In this document: piece after piece, positions 22,454 to 33,235 of the stretch
Position numbering within the stretch: the stretch's first letter is position 1
How the letters are laid out: the number at the start of each line of letters is the position of its first letter
Source: Straminergon stramineum
Lineage: Eukaryota; Streptophyta; Bryopsida; Hypnales; Calliergonaceae
DNA: 64,000 nt
NCBI GenBank assembly: GCA_963920665.1
Contig: OY987272.1
Coordinates: forward strand, 9,615,001 to 9,679,000
Direction of reading: 5' to 3'
Notes under the pieces: model-generated
Told to the model about the DNA's origin: nothing
Database searches by the model: none
Seen by the model: only the letters and a program-made list of their open reading frames with translations
Translations under genes and position numbers: made by a program

Positions 22454-24100
22454 CCACAAATAGAGACTACTTAGAGCTAAAGATCCCGAATGTTGAAGTT
22501 GAAAATGAAGCCTGAACCCTCTAACTGCAATGAACCAAACAATTTCATATTTAGTTTAATCCTTGCAGGTCTGGTGGAAACAACATACAAGCTTGCGGTC
22601 AAGAGCTTGCCCACCTATAAGTGAAAGGTGCTAGCCGATTACAAAAAAATGCCCATATAGACAACCATGTGAGTAATGAAGGTCATGACTAGCATAATTT
22701 ACACGAATGATTAGTGAATGCTTCACCAAATACTAGGCAATCTTCTAAGCAATGGTGTGTTCATAGAAAGTGAACACAAGCTCAATAAATAGAAGCAAAT
22801 TGACAAATACAAAAGGTCGTCATCAAAAAGTTAATTATGATAATATTGAGCTTGAAATATTACTTCAAGGGCTATGAATAATCTAATTCTTTCTAGTTTT
22901 TTGAGTTCTTCTAGAAAAACTACTAGAAAGAGGTTTCATCAAATTTTACTCACAGTGTGAATCAACCTTCAAAGATCATAAGTTAACAAATTCTTCTATT
23001 CTACAAGAAAACTGCAAATCTTCATCTACTCAAAGAAATGCAATGCAAGAACGTCACAAATTGATAGCAATAAAAAGGCAATCGCGACTCAAGAAATTAC
23101 TCCAAATCCTAAAAAACAACGATTGTAGAAGATGACTACTCAAAGGAGATGAGATTGAAACTACATCACAAATTGTGAGAGAAGTCACAAAGGTAATCTA
23201 CGAATGCACAAGCAACTAATTCTTGAGGTGACCATCATGGTGAAGCTCGCCCTAAACCCTAAAACTAGCTAAACCGGTCACTAATACGTTACAACCTAAC
23301 ACCCCACAATAATGTATTTGGATCACAAGATCTTACAAGAGATATGGTCAAGCAAGAGATACATTGTTGTCTCACTTCCAATAGAGATTCCTCATCAAAT
23401 CTCTAAATTTTCCAAAAAACAATTCTAATTTTTCCTTATGCTAATGCCAAAAATATTCTAGTTGCACATATTTGAAAATACATCCATTCTCAATGCATTA
23501 TTAGGTGAATACGGCAGGCGTAGGTCATTGGTGGTATCAACCTCCTTTAGGGATTAAGAGAGTCATAGTTGTGAACCTCCAATCCATGCCTATCTCCAAA
23601 TTCCAAACTCATTGAAACTTAGAGAAGCACTATTCACCATTATTGGCCTAGCTAACTGTGCCTCCCTCTATTCTTAACATGGATTTGACCAATTGCATGT
23701 AATATGGAGATTGGTTTCGAAATTTGATGTAAGAGATTAACTGAGAGAATCAACCTTTAAACTTTAGATTTAAAATTTGCACCAAAAATATCCATTCTGC
23801 AAGCAAAAAGCAATGTGTCAATGAATATTCCACATCATGGAAACAATTTGACTAAGGAGCTTAGAGCATTTGCACTAGACAGGGGTGCCAAGAGGGGTTC
23901 TAGCGTGCAGGTTTGAAGTGTTTAGTCTCACTGCTCCTCTTGTGCCCCACGATAGACATGCCAAAATGGAGTGCCAAACAGAGTATTTAATTGAAGGATA
24001 GTTCCTTTTTATTAAAAATCTAACTATAAAAATTTAAATTGACAATTCATGATGAGTATTGATTTTATCATCACCCCCATAATGCTTCCTTAACATTTCC
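22454..24100. other. Intergenic DNA
   Basis: No gene recognised. A short telomere-like motif, two units of CCCTAAA, is at 23250-23264. Confidence 0.4.
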
Positions 24101-24426
24101 AATCACTAGTAGAAAAATAGTGACCAAATCAACAAAACATCAACAAATTTTTGTTGAAGTGGGTATTGTATCGTCCATTTTTACAGTTTTTTGTTGATTT
24201 GGGCACAAGTTAACAAAATGGTCACAAAACTTTGTTGATTTGAGTAGTGCAAGTCCAAATCAACAAGAAAATCAACACTTTTTTGTTCACTTTAGTACAA
24301 AATTGTTAAATAAGTCTTCATAAGGCTTAAGCATTAGAAATAAATCATTGTGATTGCAATTTTATATGTAATGAAATTTTATTTTTTAACTTATTCATTC
24401 AAAATTTGATGTTTTTTGAAATCAGC

Positions 24427-24767
24427 AGACTTTAGAGGTCATTTAGGCATAGTAGAAATATTTTTTTCAAAAAACTTCTAACTAATAAAAGTTGGGAAAT
24501 CAAGTTAAATTTCACCTACAGAAATCCATTTGCAATTTTGAGTTTTTAATCAAAAGTTATGTACAAAATTCAGAGAGGTGTTGGAATTGACATTTTCTTT
24601 GACATTTTCAAACATCCTCTCCGATTATTGTCCATAACTTTTGATTAAAAACTCAAAATTGAAAACGGATTTTTGGAGTTGAAAGTTAACTTGATTTACC
24701 TACTTTTGTAAGTCAAACGTTTTCTGAAAAATATAATTTTACTATGACTAAATGACCTCTAAAGTCT
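24427..24767. repeat. Internal inverted repeat of the CACTA-like element
   Basis: AGACTTTAGAGGTCATTTAG at 24427 is mirrored at the 24767 end, and the similarity continues inward through GAGTTTTTAATCAAAAGTTATG and its inverse. The arms are about 160 bp around a short centre, so a transcript would fold into a long hairpin. Confidence 0.85.
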
Positions 24768-24849
24768 ACTAAATTTATAGTCAAATGGAAAACACTAGCA
24801 AAAAATAAATAAATCCCACTAGAACCCACAAGCAGACATGTAAATGTAA

Positions 24850-24915
24850 GCATGGTGTGTTGGTAAAGGCCCTAACCCCTACAAGCAAGGGGTGCAAGGT
24901 TCAAACCCTGGTGGC
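24850..24915 (+). repeat. SINE-like tRNA-derived segment
   Basis: The sequence has an A-box-like TGGTGTGTTGGT, a spacer resembling an anticodon arm (CCCCTACAAGCAAGGGG) and a B-box GGTTCAAACCC at 24898-24908, with the spacing of an internal polymerase III promoter. The acceptor and T-arm pairing is too imperfect for a tRNA gene. It is best read as the head of a SINE, about 65 bp of tRNA-like head followed by unrelated sequence, lying in the CACTA-like element. No poly(A) tail or target duplication was identified. Confidence 0.5.
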
Positions 24916-25245
24916 ACCCCTTGGCTAGTTGGTGGCTTATGGCCTAAGTGTTTGGATTGGAGAGTGATTGAGGTGGCTTTTGTGGTGATGTCGCACTAGC
25001 CATGTAGTATAGCCATGTGACAAATTAATGACAAGGTGGCACTTCGTCAAGTGTTATTTTGTGTATGGTTGGATTTCCTTCAAATTTAAGTTTTTTCTTC
25101 ATTTTTCAGGTGATCAAATTAACAAAAAAATCATCACTTTTTTTGTTAACAACTACCCAAATCAACACGTCCAAATTAACAAAAAAATCAATACTTTTGT
25201 ATTGAATTTTTGTTAATTTAGTCACTGAATTTTCTACTAATGAAT

Positions 25246-27201
25246 TGAATATGAGTGGTTGAAGCTCCTACTAACTCTAATTTACATATCACACATGGAT
25301 TGTCGAATCTCCAACCATCCCATGTGCTTGTAAAGAGCTTCCCTTCCCTCAAGAAAACTCAAATTCCATTTGAAAACAGTCTCATCATAGTTCATTTAAC
25401 ATAAGTAAATGAAACTTTACTATAGTGCAAAATGCAATTTTCATGAGCTATTGTGACGTCATTGAAGGAAACTTCATTGCGATAATGAATGATTTTGAGT
25501 TCATTCGGGGACCAACTAGGGTCAATACCTTGAAGGCAAGGTTGACATTCAATGTAGACCTCTTGGCAGAGCATGCTCAAGCCACACTACTTGACTATGG
25601 CCTCTAGAAATTTTAGCATGGCTTGCTTGTTTTTTTCACTTGTCGTGCTTGTCGTGGGGAAGAAAACAAGTCCAGGTGCGCCCAACCAACATGTTGAGTT
25701 TGTTTAGCGAGTTGGCATGTAGATGCTCTAAAAGCATCACCACCCATTCATGCCAAAGCTAGCCAGCCCGGTATAGGGTGTGACTGGCCTCGAACAAATG
25801 CCCCACCATGGACTCAACTAGGGACAAAAAGAGACCGATCACTCCAAAAATCTCTCAACAAACAATAGAACACCATCCCCACCATGCTTGTTATTTGGTT
25901 GCTTGATCTTGTTAGTTTGTTAGTTTTTGGGCCACAACACATCGTATCATTCATTTTTTTAATCAATTGACATGTTGATTGGCTCCTTGGTCTGATAAGT
26001 CATTAAAGATTTGAGATTGAATTGTTTTAGGGTGGCTTGAGGGCAGAGATGACTAGAGACAAAAGTAACCTGGGAGCTGCCGAGCTCTACCCACCCCATT
26101 TCCCCAACCTTGTTTGGGGGGGGGGGGGAATGGGTGGCGGTGCTCTAAGCCTCTTCCACTTCATTTGTATGTTGATTGTACCATTCACACATGACGCAAC
26201 AATGCTGATGCTAGAGACGTCGAAGGAAATGTCACTGTCATTCTGTCCAAACTTCATACACATCAATTTTAACATTCCTCTATTATAGTATAGTGGTCAT
26301 AATCCCATTTGGATGTGGAAATGAGTATAGTATTGTACATCAAATATAATAGTAATCGAATGCAGATGAAGTAATATAAGTTCTGACATCGCTGTCCGGA
26401 GAAACTTGGAGATTTGTAGAGAATTGCAGGGAAAATGACATTGACCACACCTTCTAGAAGATACAAAACTAGGGCACAACAAGCAACAAATTACAATCCC
26501 GAATCCACACATGAGGAATGTAGAAATCCACAAAGCATGTGCTTGTTGTTTCACTAATGCAAACATCCACCCCATAGTGTAAAGCATATGAGCAAGCTCA
26601 ATTCCGAAATTAAGGAACAAAATAAAAATGTATTCAGATTGGCCGAAGCTATATATCACAACATCGTTTCTTAATTGGAATAGTAGAGCCCTTGGGTCCT
26701 CACAACATCGGAGAATATCTCGAGAGAGCCAGGGATGGGTCCAAATAGTTTGATGAGAACAATGTATCGACCAAATGGAAAACCCTGCATTACAACCTAT
26801 CGTTGTCTACTGTTAGGCTACACCATTGTTTGAGTCCTCTACCCCAATTCAGTAGGATAATGGTATTAATCAAACATTCTAGAAGCCATGAAATGACAAA
26901 GCCAACAGGATACAATCCAAAAACAAGAAACTACAAAAAGATGTTAGAAAAATAAGAGAGCACATGCATGCCAATTTACTGATACAAATACCACCCACAC
27001 CGTGAGAAGCATGAGAACACACTCATCAATTTCGAAACTATGGAACCAAAAAATTAATAACACTAGAGACTAGCACATGCTATACCATATCATCCTCAAT
27101 CACCACTTATTCCAAAAGAATGATGAATCAAGTTTCATTGCAACACTCGCCTTCTATTGTCAAGCTACAAGATGTCCGCGTTGTCTACCCCAATTTTATA
27201 C
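25246..27201. other. Intergenic DNA
   Basis: No gene recognised. A G run of about 12 bases is at 26107-26118. The final few hundred bases are the 3' flank of the phytocyanin gene. Confidence 0.4.
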
Positions 27202-28042
27202 TCAACAACCTAAAACAACAGAGCACCGATAGCAACTACAACTGCAGCTCCTATAACACCAAATCCCACTCACCAAATGTACAAATCTCGGAGCAGGCAC
27301 AAGAAGAGTCTTTGGACTCTCCGTTGGCATTGAAGTGGGTGATGCCACTTTGGGAACTGGAGTTGGAGCAATTGTAGGAGCCAAAATAGGTAATGGGACG
27401 GGTACAACAATAACTGGAGTAGGCGCAAGAGGGAGAATTTTAGGAACAAGAGGAGTGATTGGAAGAGTAGCAAGAGGAGTGGCCGGATGGGTGGCGGGAG
27501 GAGTGGTAGAGGGAGCAACAACGCCCACAGTGACCTTGACCTTCATCCCACTAGCATAGTGAGTGGGGAACGTACAAATGAAGTAGTAGTCTCCGGCCTT
27601 GGGCAAGGGAACTTTGTCATTGCTGCTGGTGAGCAATGTGGTGGAGGAGCTTACGCAACCGTTGTATTTAGATGCGAACACCATTTGGACGTCATGCGCA
27701 CTAGCCTGGTACTAAAAGAATGCCAGGAAAGAACGAAGGAGTGTAGACTATGCACTAGATGATGTATAGTGTGTGTTTTGATAGAGTGTCATTAGTGAAA
27801 TGGGAGTAAGCATGTGGAAGAGATGGTGGTTTGGGATAGAGGAGCTTATGGAAATTGTCACTGATGGCAAATTTGATCCCTTTGGGCCAGGTGTCGTAGA
27901 AACTGGTATCAGTTCTAGGGGGGAAGTTCCACTCTTGAGTGGAGCCACCCACAACCAAGTCTTTAGCGGCTACTACATGCGAAAATGCAAGTAAGGCTAC
28001 CGTGCGAAGGAGAGCCTTGGCATTGCCTCTTCCTTGCGCCAT
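27202..28042 (-). CDS. Phytocyanin (early nodulin-like/uclacyanin type), intron-containing, GPI tail out of frame
   Basis: A small secreted copper-protein domain. The start at 28042 (MAQGRG) gives a signal peptide ending near VVAA. The mature domain begins KDLVVGGSTQEW and continues through YDTWPKGIKFAISD, typical of phytocyanins. One intron follows; the second exon starts near 27711 or 27705 and supplies ASAHDVQMVF (first His ligand), YYFICTFPTHYASGMKV (Cys, His and a Met in the axial position) and TVG. The usual second Cys after PGH is Tyr here, so the standard disulfide is missing. A Pro/Thr/Ala-rich arabinogalactan-like stretch follows. A hydrophobic GPI-type tail (GFGVIGAAVVVAIGALLF) is encoded at 27210-27269, but one frame away, after a CCC run at 27265-27267. 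The donor site is not clear: the best GT, at about 27856, does not match the acceptor phase. The gene may be lightly broken. Confidence 0.72.
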
Positions 28043-28131
28043 CTCGACCTCGTCGTGAGATGAATTTAACATGTCATGCACACATTCAGAACACCATTAA
28101 TACAAGCTCCAAGACATCAGAAGAATCATTT

Positions 28132-28463
28132 CACTATAACAAAACATGGTAAAAAAAAACCATAGTCAAAATTGACTATGGTTCTTTTTGCCACGTTTTT
28201 GTGCATGCATGCGTTGTGGGCTGTTAGCTTCTTTTGCAATTTCCCACTGCAATATTGGGAATTTTGGGGCGTGTGATATACCATTGGAAAGGTATTTTCA
28301 ATACCTTTCCAATGGTATATCACACGCCCTAAAAGTCCAAAAATTGCAATGGGAAATTGCAAAAACCGTTGGCTGCACGAGTAGTGGACCTGCACAAAAA
28401 CGTGGCAAAAAGAACCGTAGTCAATTTTGACTATGGTTTTTTTTACCATGTTTTGTTATAGTG
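28132..28463. mobile_element. CACTA-type foldback MITE
   Basis: A 332-bp near-palindrome flanked by TTT on both sides (28129-28131 and 28464-28466). It begins CACTATAACAAAACATGG and ends with the exact inverse. The arms are similar over their whole length and meet at about 28296 in TTGGAAAGGTATTTTCAATA. It has CACTA termini and a 3-bp duplication. It lies 90 bp upstream of the phytocyanin start codon, so within its promoter or 5' UTR. Confidence 0.9.
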
Positions 28464-28466
28464 TTT

Positions 28467-30144
28467 GGAAGATCTTGGAACTACAACAATAGAAGGAGAC
28501 TAGAATGTGACAAACCCTCCGTATCCTGCCTCGAGAGAAGCATACAGACAAAACCATAGCTTGTAGTTCAGAAACTTAGCTATGGCGCCATGCAAAAAAC
28601 CATTCCCTGCATACATCTACATTGGAACACACGCCCAGCAATCACGTCACCCATGGCATGGGCAATCGGGGCCATGGACACAAATTTCAACACTCAATCG
28701 ATAACATCAATGCAACCCACGAATGACAGCCTACACCCATTATGCGGCACAAGAACCGCAGAACCCGCGAACAACTGCCTACAAGTCAGACTTCCAAACC
28801 AACCAAAACCCTTCCGATCATCCAAACTACTCCTAAAGAAAGCTTCCACAAGCTCCCCCTATGGTACCAACTACCAACCTCACTTCGAAATACCTGAGAA
28901 AAATAGAAAAGAAACCGAAACCGAAACCATCATACTCCAGCATTCAGAGATCCTTGTCCACCAACGCCTAGACAAAACCCAATCTCACCCCCCCATTACC
29001 ACCGAGGGCAATGAAACTAGCAATGGTCAATCTGATTCCACTTATCAATCAAACCCACGCCACAATACCAATTGGAGAATCCAAACTGGTCAACAAAGGC
29101 ACCAATTCTCACCTCCAATGCCACAAGCGATCGTGAATCCCGAGCTCTTCTTTCCCTACGCTTGTCAACTCTTGGTCTTCCACCTACTTGAAGATGACTT
29201 CGAAGAAGCACTGCAAGCAACGTGGCGATGAGTAGGGGAAGGAGGACTAAGGAAGATGGAGCACTAGTGGAGGGTTTTAGCAATTTTTTTCGAGTTTTAG
29301 CCGAGTAGTGCGTCTAACTAGACGCAGACCCAGGAAGAGCTTGGTGTGGGCCGCCTCTATCGCCTAGCTAGAAGGGACTAGTGTTAGCCAATGTCAAGCT
29401 GGGGTGTGTAGAGCGCATGGCCATTGGGCGTCACTTTCACCGCGTAGTGGGCTTCCATGCCCCCCTTCCCAAGTGGCCGGGAGCAGACAACCCATCGCTA
29501 AACGGGCCCTCCGGCATTGGAAAAGCGAGTATTGTGGGTTGTATCGGTTGTGGCATTTTCCTTGGGCGCCCTTTCCTTGTCCCCAACGGTTCCCTGTACT
29601 GTTGTTGGCGCCTCATTGGATTACAACTTCCGGGATCCTACATTAGATTAGCTTTGGGCTCTTTTGAAAGTTGACATGCAGTGGAGCCTTTTGGACTTGC
29701 AGATACAACTCCTCATCATGGCGTCTCCTTGTTTCAAGTATGGACATTGACTCTCTTGCGGTCTGCAGCTACCTATTGACTTTTTTGTGTAAGAAATATT
29801 TGATAATTTCGAGAGGAAAAAAAATGGAAAATTGGGGCACATTAAGTTAGAGTGCATAGAGGTGGCATCAATTCATTATGTGGGTATTTGACTTTTTTTG
29901 TGTAAGAAAAACTTGAAATTTTGAGAAAAGAAAATGGGGGCACATGACAGTGGAGTGCGTTCCACATGTCATGGCATGTTGAAATGGACTTACCAAATTG
30001 TCGCATTTATTCCATGGGGGACATCCTACAAATGATGGAAATGGTTTCATAGCTTCATGGATGGGGATGGTTACTATGAGGAATTCAACTGTCAAGTTCG
30101 CATCAAATAGTGTGTGGTAGTGAGGCCTAGACCATCTTAAGTAG
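28467..30144. other. Intergenic DNA with an unrecognised GC-richer region
   Basis: The plus strand is open for 213 codons at 28590-29231, and the minus strand for 88 codons at 29017-29283 with a leucine-rich start but no ATG. Neither shows a known domain. A degenerate direct repeat of about 110 bp (TTTTTTGTGTAAGAAA, then GAAAATGGGGGCACAT) occurs at about 29779-29850 and 29890-29960. Confidence 0.35.
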
Positions 30145-30924
30145 GGGCATTCTTAACCCCTAAAGTTCCTTGACTATGTTATTACCAAAAACTCTCAAAA
30201 ACTCCTATTTCTAATACAAGTACTAAATTTTTGAAAAAAATCATTTTTGGACACAATTAACTATAGTACATTTGATTGAGAAGATGTGGAAAAAATCTCA
30301 AAAATTTCCATTGTATAGATTGCAAGATATTAGCATTTGAAGTGACAAAAATCTTTTTCTTGGCCATGTGTTAAAATAGGCAATTGCACTTCACAAGGTC
30401 ATATTTGTATGAAAAAATGTACAAAATGGTGGTGATTTTTTGTATTCAATCTTCAAGGCAAGTTGGCCATATGCTTGAAAATTTTTAGATCATTGAAAAT
30501 TGTGCAACATATAGAAAAAAATAGTAAGTAGAAAGATATAGAGAATGACTCAACATACTAAATTGTTAACAATTTATTAGTGGAATTGAAAAATACCAAT
30601 CCCAATGGTTGTAATGTTGTAATAAACAATCTACACCAATTTTATTTTCATTTTTTTCCAAAAATATGGAAAATTGAGTTAAATAATAGACTTCTACGTT
30701 TATTTTAGAGAAGAGAATCTATACTTGCCCACAAACTAAAACATCTCATAACTCTTGACTAATTGATCAAAATATAATGTTTCAAAGCTTTCTATGCATA
30801 TATAAATCTAAGAAAATAATTTCAATTTTTTTTTGAAAAAAGTGATTTTTTCATATTTGCCTGGACTTCCCAAATTGAGAAACAAACTATTTAGTGTCAT
30901 GCTAATTATCTTTTCTTCACCTTT
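30145..30924. other. AT-rich DNA starting with a TTAACCCC edge
   Basis: TTAACCCCTAAAG at about 30148 resembles a piggyBac-like terminus, but no matching right end is seen. Nothing else recognised. Confidence 0.3.
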
Positions 30925-31023
30925 CCCTGGCTAATTTGGGGCCTCTGATTGCAAATATGAATTCAAAATTTGCAAAATTTTATCATGTGTGGCAAACAAA
31001 AAAATCCTATGTTTTCCCAAGGA
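30925..31023 (+). mobile_element. Fragment of the 8-bp-TSD MITE family
   Basis: CTAATTTGGGGCCTCTGATT and the following 70 bp match the interior of the copy at 22211-22445 (from about 22326). Both ends are missing. Confidence 0.6.
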
Positions 31024-31142
31024 TAAATTTACCTTGCAGGATCCACTTTGTAGGATGGGTTTATTGACCTGCAGCCAAACGTAAGATGAAAAAAATAGGT
31101 AGTTGGCGGAAATGGGTTGGTCTACCTTAGCCGTATGTAAAC

Positions 31143-31702
31143 GGTTGGGGTGAAATGACCCCCTTGCTTGTCCCCTCAAAGTCAATCTAAGGATGCATGT
31201 TTAACCCTTAAAGGACGGACTCATGACCGTGGAAATCATGGCCTTTGGAACTGTGTGACATCATATACTTTAAAAAAATAAAAAAATACACATTGGAGAT
31301 CGAAGTACCATAGAAGATCTTCCCTTTCTGCACAAAATTCGAAGAATGAATAGTTGCAATTTTGTCGTAAGTAGAGAGATTCCTTATCATCCATTAGCCA
31401 CAAAATGGCTTTATTGACGTTTATGGGTTAAAAAAGCCCCCCTACTTTGAGCTTCATTAATTTATACAAGAGAATAGTGTTAATTCAAACAATTTTCTAT
31501 CAATTCATGTATAGTTAGTCAATTTGGACCTGTCAATTTGGACACTATACTCTTGTAATTATCTTCTACACCACCGGTAGCGAATTCAGGGCCTCTGATT
31601 GCAAATCTGAATTCAGAATTTGCAAATTTTATTCTGCGTGGCAAATAAAAAATTTCATTGTTTTCCTTTGGAGACGAGCAAGGGGGTTGGTTCACCCCGG
31701 CC
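31143..31702 (+). mobile_element. 8-bp-TSD MITE, copy D, split by a piggyBac-like MITE
   Basis: Flanked by ATGTAAAC at 31135-31142 and 31703-31710. The ends read GGTTGGGGTGAAATGACCCC and, on the complement, GGCCGGGGTGAACCAACCCC. Subtracting the inserted TTAA element (31205-31427) and its duplicated TTAA leaves about 333 bp. The shared interior phrase GGGCCTCTGATTGCAAAT is present. Confidence 0.85.
31205..31427 (+). mobile_element. piggyBac-like MITE, family A, copy 2 (nested)
   Basis: A 223-bp element between TTAA at 31201-31204 and 31428-31431. The ends read CCCTTAAAGGACGGACTC and, on the complement, CCCATAAACGTC. Interior phrases GATGAATAGTTGCA-like and GTGTGACATCAT match the other copies. 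It sits inside the 8-bp-TSD MITE and so inserted later. Confidence 0.9.
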
Positions 31703-31952
31703 ATGTAAACAAGGTCCAACGAATCCCAAGTCCGAGAAACAGGTGAGTCAGCCCCGGTCGTCACCCCACCCCACTTATCCATTCGCAATCCATTTTCCCA
31801 AGCTTTTCGCTCCTCTCTTTTCTCTCGCACCCTCTCGTCAGCATCTACGACCAAGAGTTCCCTCAAAGCATCGACCGCATCCCTCACCCCGCATTTCGTC
31901 ACCACACAGGAAGTGAAGTTCACCCAAGCATCGACACCCCACACCAGCAGCT

Positions 31953-33235
31953 ATGGCGTTGCTGCAGACTTCAGCGCTGTCTGTGCCGGCTGCCTTCGCA
32001 TCCTTGGAGCCGGCCACAACAACGCGCCCCAGGTCGCTTTCTACTTCTTTCACAAGCCGTGCCGTCGGAAGGGTCTCATTGAGTCGCCGACTGGGAGTGC
32101 AGAATGGGAGCCGCGTGTCGGCCTGGTTCAAATTCGGGTCCAACGGGGCGGATTCCAAATCGGCCGGGATTTATGGGAGCCAGAGTCGTGACGAATTCGA
32201 CAAGGACGATGTTGAGCAGGTTTGTTGACGTGAAAATCCTATTTGGGTAGCGCATTTTTCGCACGGATTGGTGTCTAGGGTTTCACAATGGCTTTTTAAG
32301 CTAATTTCGCCGGTGTTATGTTTAGGTTTTTTTCTTCGCTTTGTTGCAATGACAGAAGTTATGTTTATCTACACTGAGTTTTAGGAAGGTTGAGTAAGTT
32401 GTTACCCAGAAAGCAAGGCCGTGCGTGTGCCAGAGACTCTTGGAGCGTAGCTGCATGTTAGAAAGAGTCCTGTTCTTACCTTCATATTTCTGTGTGACGG
32501 AAATTTGCATCGTGGCTTCTCCTCGTGTTTTTTTTGTTGAGTGGCTTCATTTTACTAAAATGGAATTTTTTTCATGTGTGGCTTGTCCCCGTTTTTGAGA
32601 GGATTTCGACACACTGAAGTACGTTGTGTTAGGATATTGTATGAATGTTCTGAATTTTTCAAAGTTTTGCAATTAGGGTGAGCAAAACCATGGGTAGGCT
32701 TTCGCTCTCCAGTTGTTGCAGATTATTACATTCACTAATCTAAATTTGTGCCTGTCGATAACTTTGATTGAAAAGCCTACCCATTGCATATGGTCTCCAC
32801 TTCACTCACTCCTCTGTACGAATGACCTTCTCTAAGATTACATTGTAGAATATCGTGCAGACCTTTTGACACTACGATTGCTTGTCATAAACTCAAACTA
32901 TGTCGTTTCCGACCCTAGATGGTAAGATTAAAAGAGGTTTGAGTGTACCGTAATGTATTTCTTTTGGCTTGTTACAGTATTTCAACTACATGGGAATGCT
33001 AGCAGCCGAAGGCACGTATGATAAGATGAATGCCCTGCTCAGTCAGGGTATCGCCGCTGTCGATATCCTTCTCTTGATGGCGTCTTCTGAGGGTGATCAA
33101 CCGAAGGTAGAGGAGCTTATCGGAGCTGGTGCTGACGGCTCTGTGAGGAATGCGCAAGGTAAGACTGCAGTAGACCTTGCAGCAAACGAGGTCATTCGGG
33201 AGCTTATTGTGAAAAGCTTGAAGGCAAATGCTTGA
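31953..33235 (+). CDS. LTD: LHCP translocation defect protein (LTD/GDC1), chloroplast ankyrin-like protein
   Basis: LTD (GDC1 in Arabidopsis) is a stromal chloroplast protein that hands imported light-harvesting chlorophyll-binding proteins to the cpSRP pathway for thylakoid insertion. Exon 1 is 31953-32219 (89 codons, donor CAG/GTTTGT). The intron is 758 bp, and exon 2 is 32978-33235 (acceptor TTACAG), giving 174 residues, close to the Arabidopsis length of about 175. The N-terminal 50-60 residues are rich in Ser, Thr and Ala, as in a transit peptide. Diagnostic stretches are AWFKFG, AGIYGSQSRDEFDKDDVEQ and YFNYMGMLAAEGTYDKMNAL, followed by an ankyrin-like C-terminal part (VEELIGAGADGSVRNAQGKT). 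The start codon is the first ATG of a GC-rich 5' region. The coding sequence is intact. Confidence 0.95.

Larger units (their letters stand above)
24104..25242. mobile_element. Non-autonomous CACTA-like element
   Basis: The element is 1139 bp, flanked by AAT on both sides (24101-24103 and 25243-25245). Its left end reads CACTAGTAGAAAAATAGTG and the complementary right end CATTAGTAGAAAATTCAGTG, with inverted similarity over about 35 bp. The subterminal 200 bp carry many copies of AAATCAACAAAA in both directions, as is usual for CACTA transposons. CACTA ends with 3-bp target duplications define the En/Spm superfamily. No transposase is present. The interior holds a large inverted repeat (24427-24767) and a tRNA-like segment (24850-24915). 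Confidence 0.85.

Noticed and set aside
24850..24915. tRNA gene
   Set aside because: A-box and B-box words are present, but acceptor and T-arm pairing is poor and the segment sits inside a transposon; a SINE-like head fits better.
27270..27559. Leucine-rich or glycine-rich small proteins over the phytocyanin
   Set aside because: They are other-frame shadows of the Pro/Thr/Ala-rich phytocyanin tail.
28590..29231. 213-codon plus-strand open frame as a gene
   Set aside because: Low-complexity, no recognisable domain, no splice or promoter context, and the opposite strand is also open in places.
29017..29283. Minus-strand frame with a leucine-rich, signal-like N terminus
   Set aside because: It has no ATG (starts from TTG), ends abruptly and has no family match that I can recognise.
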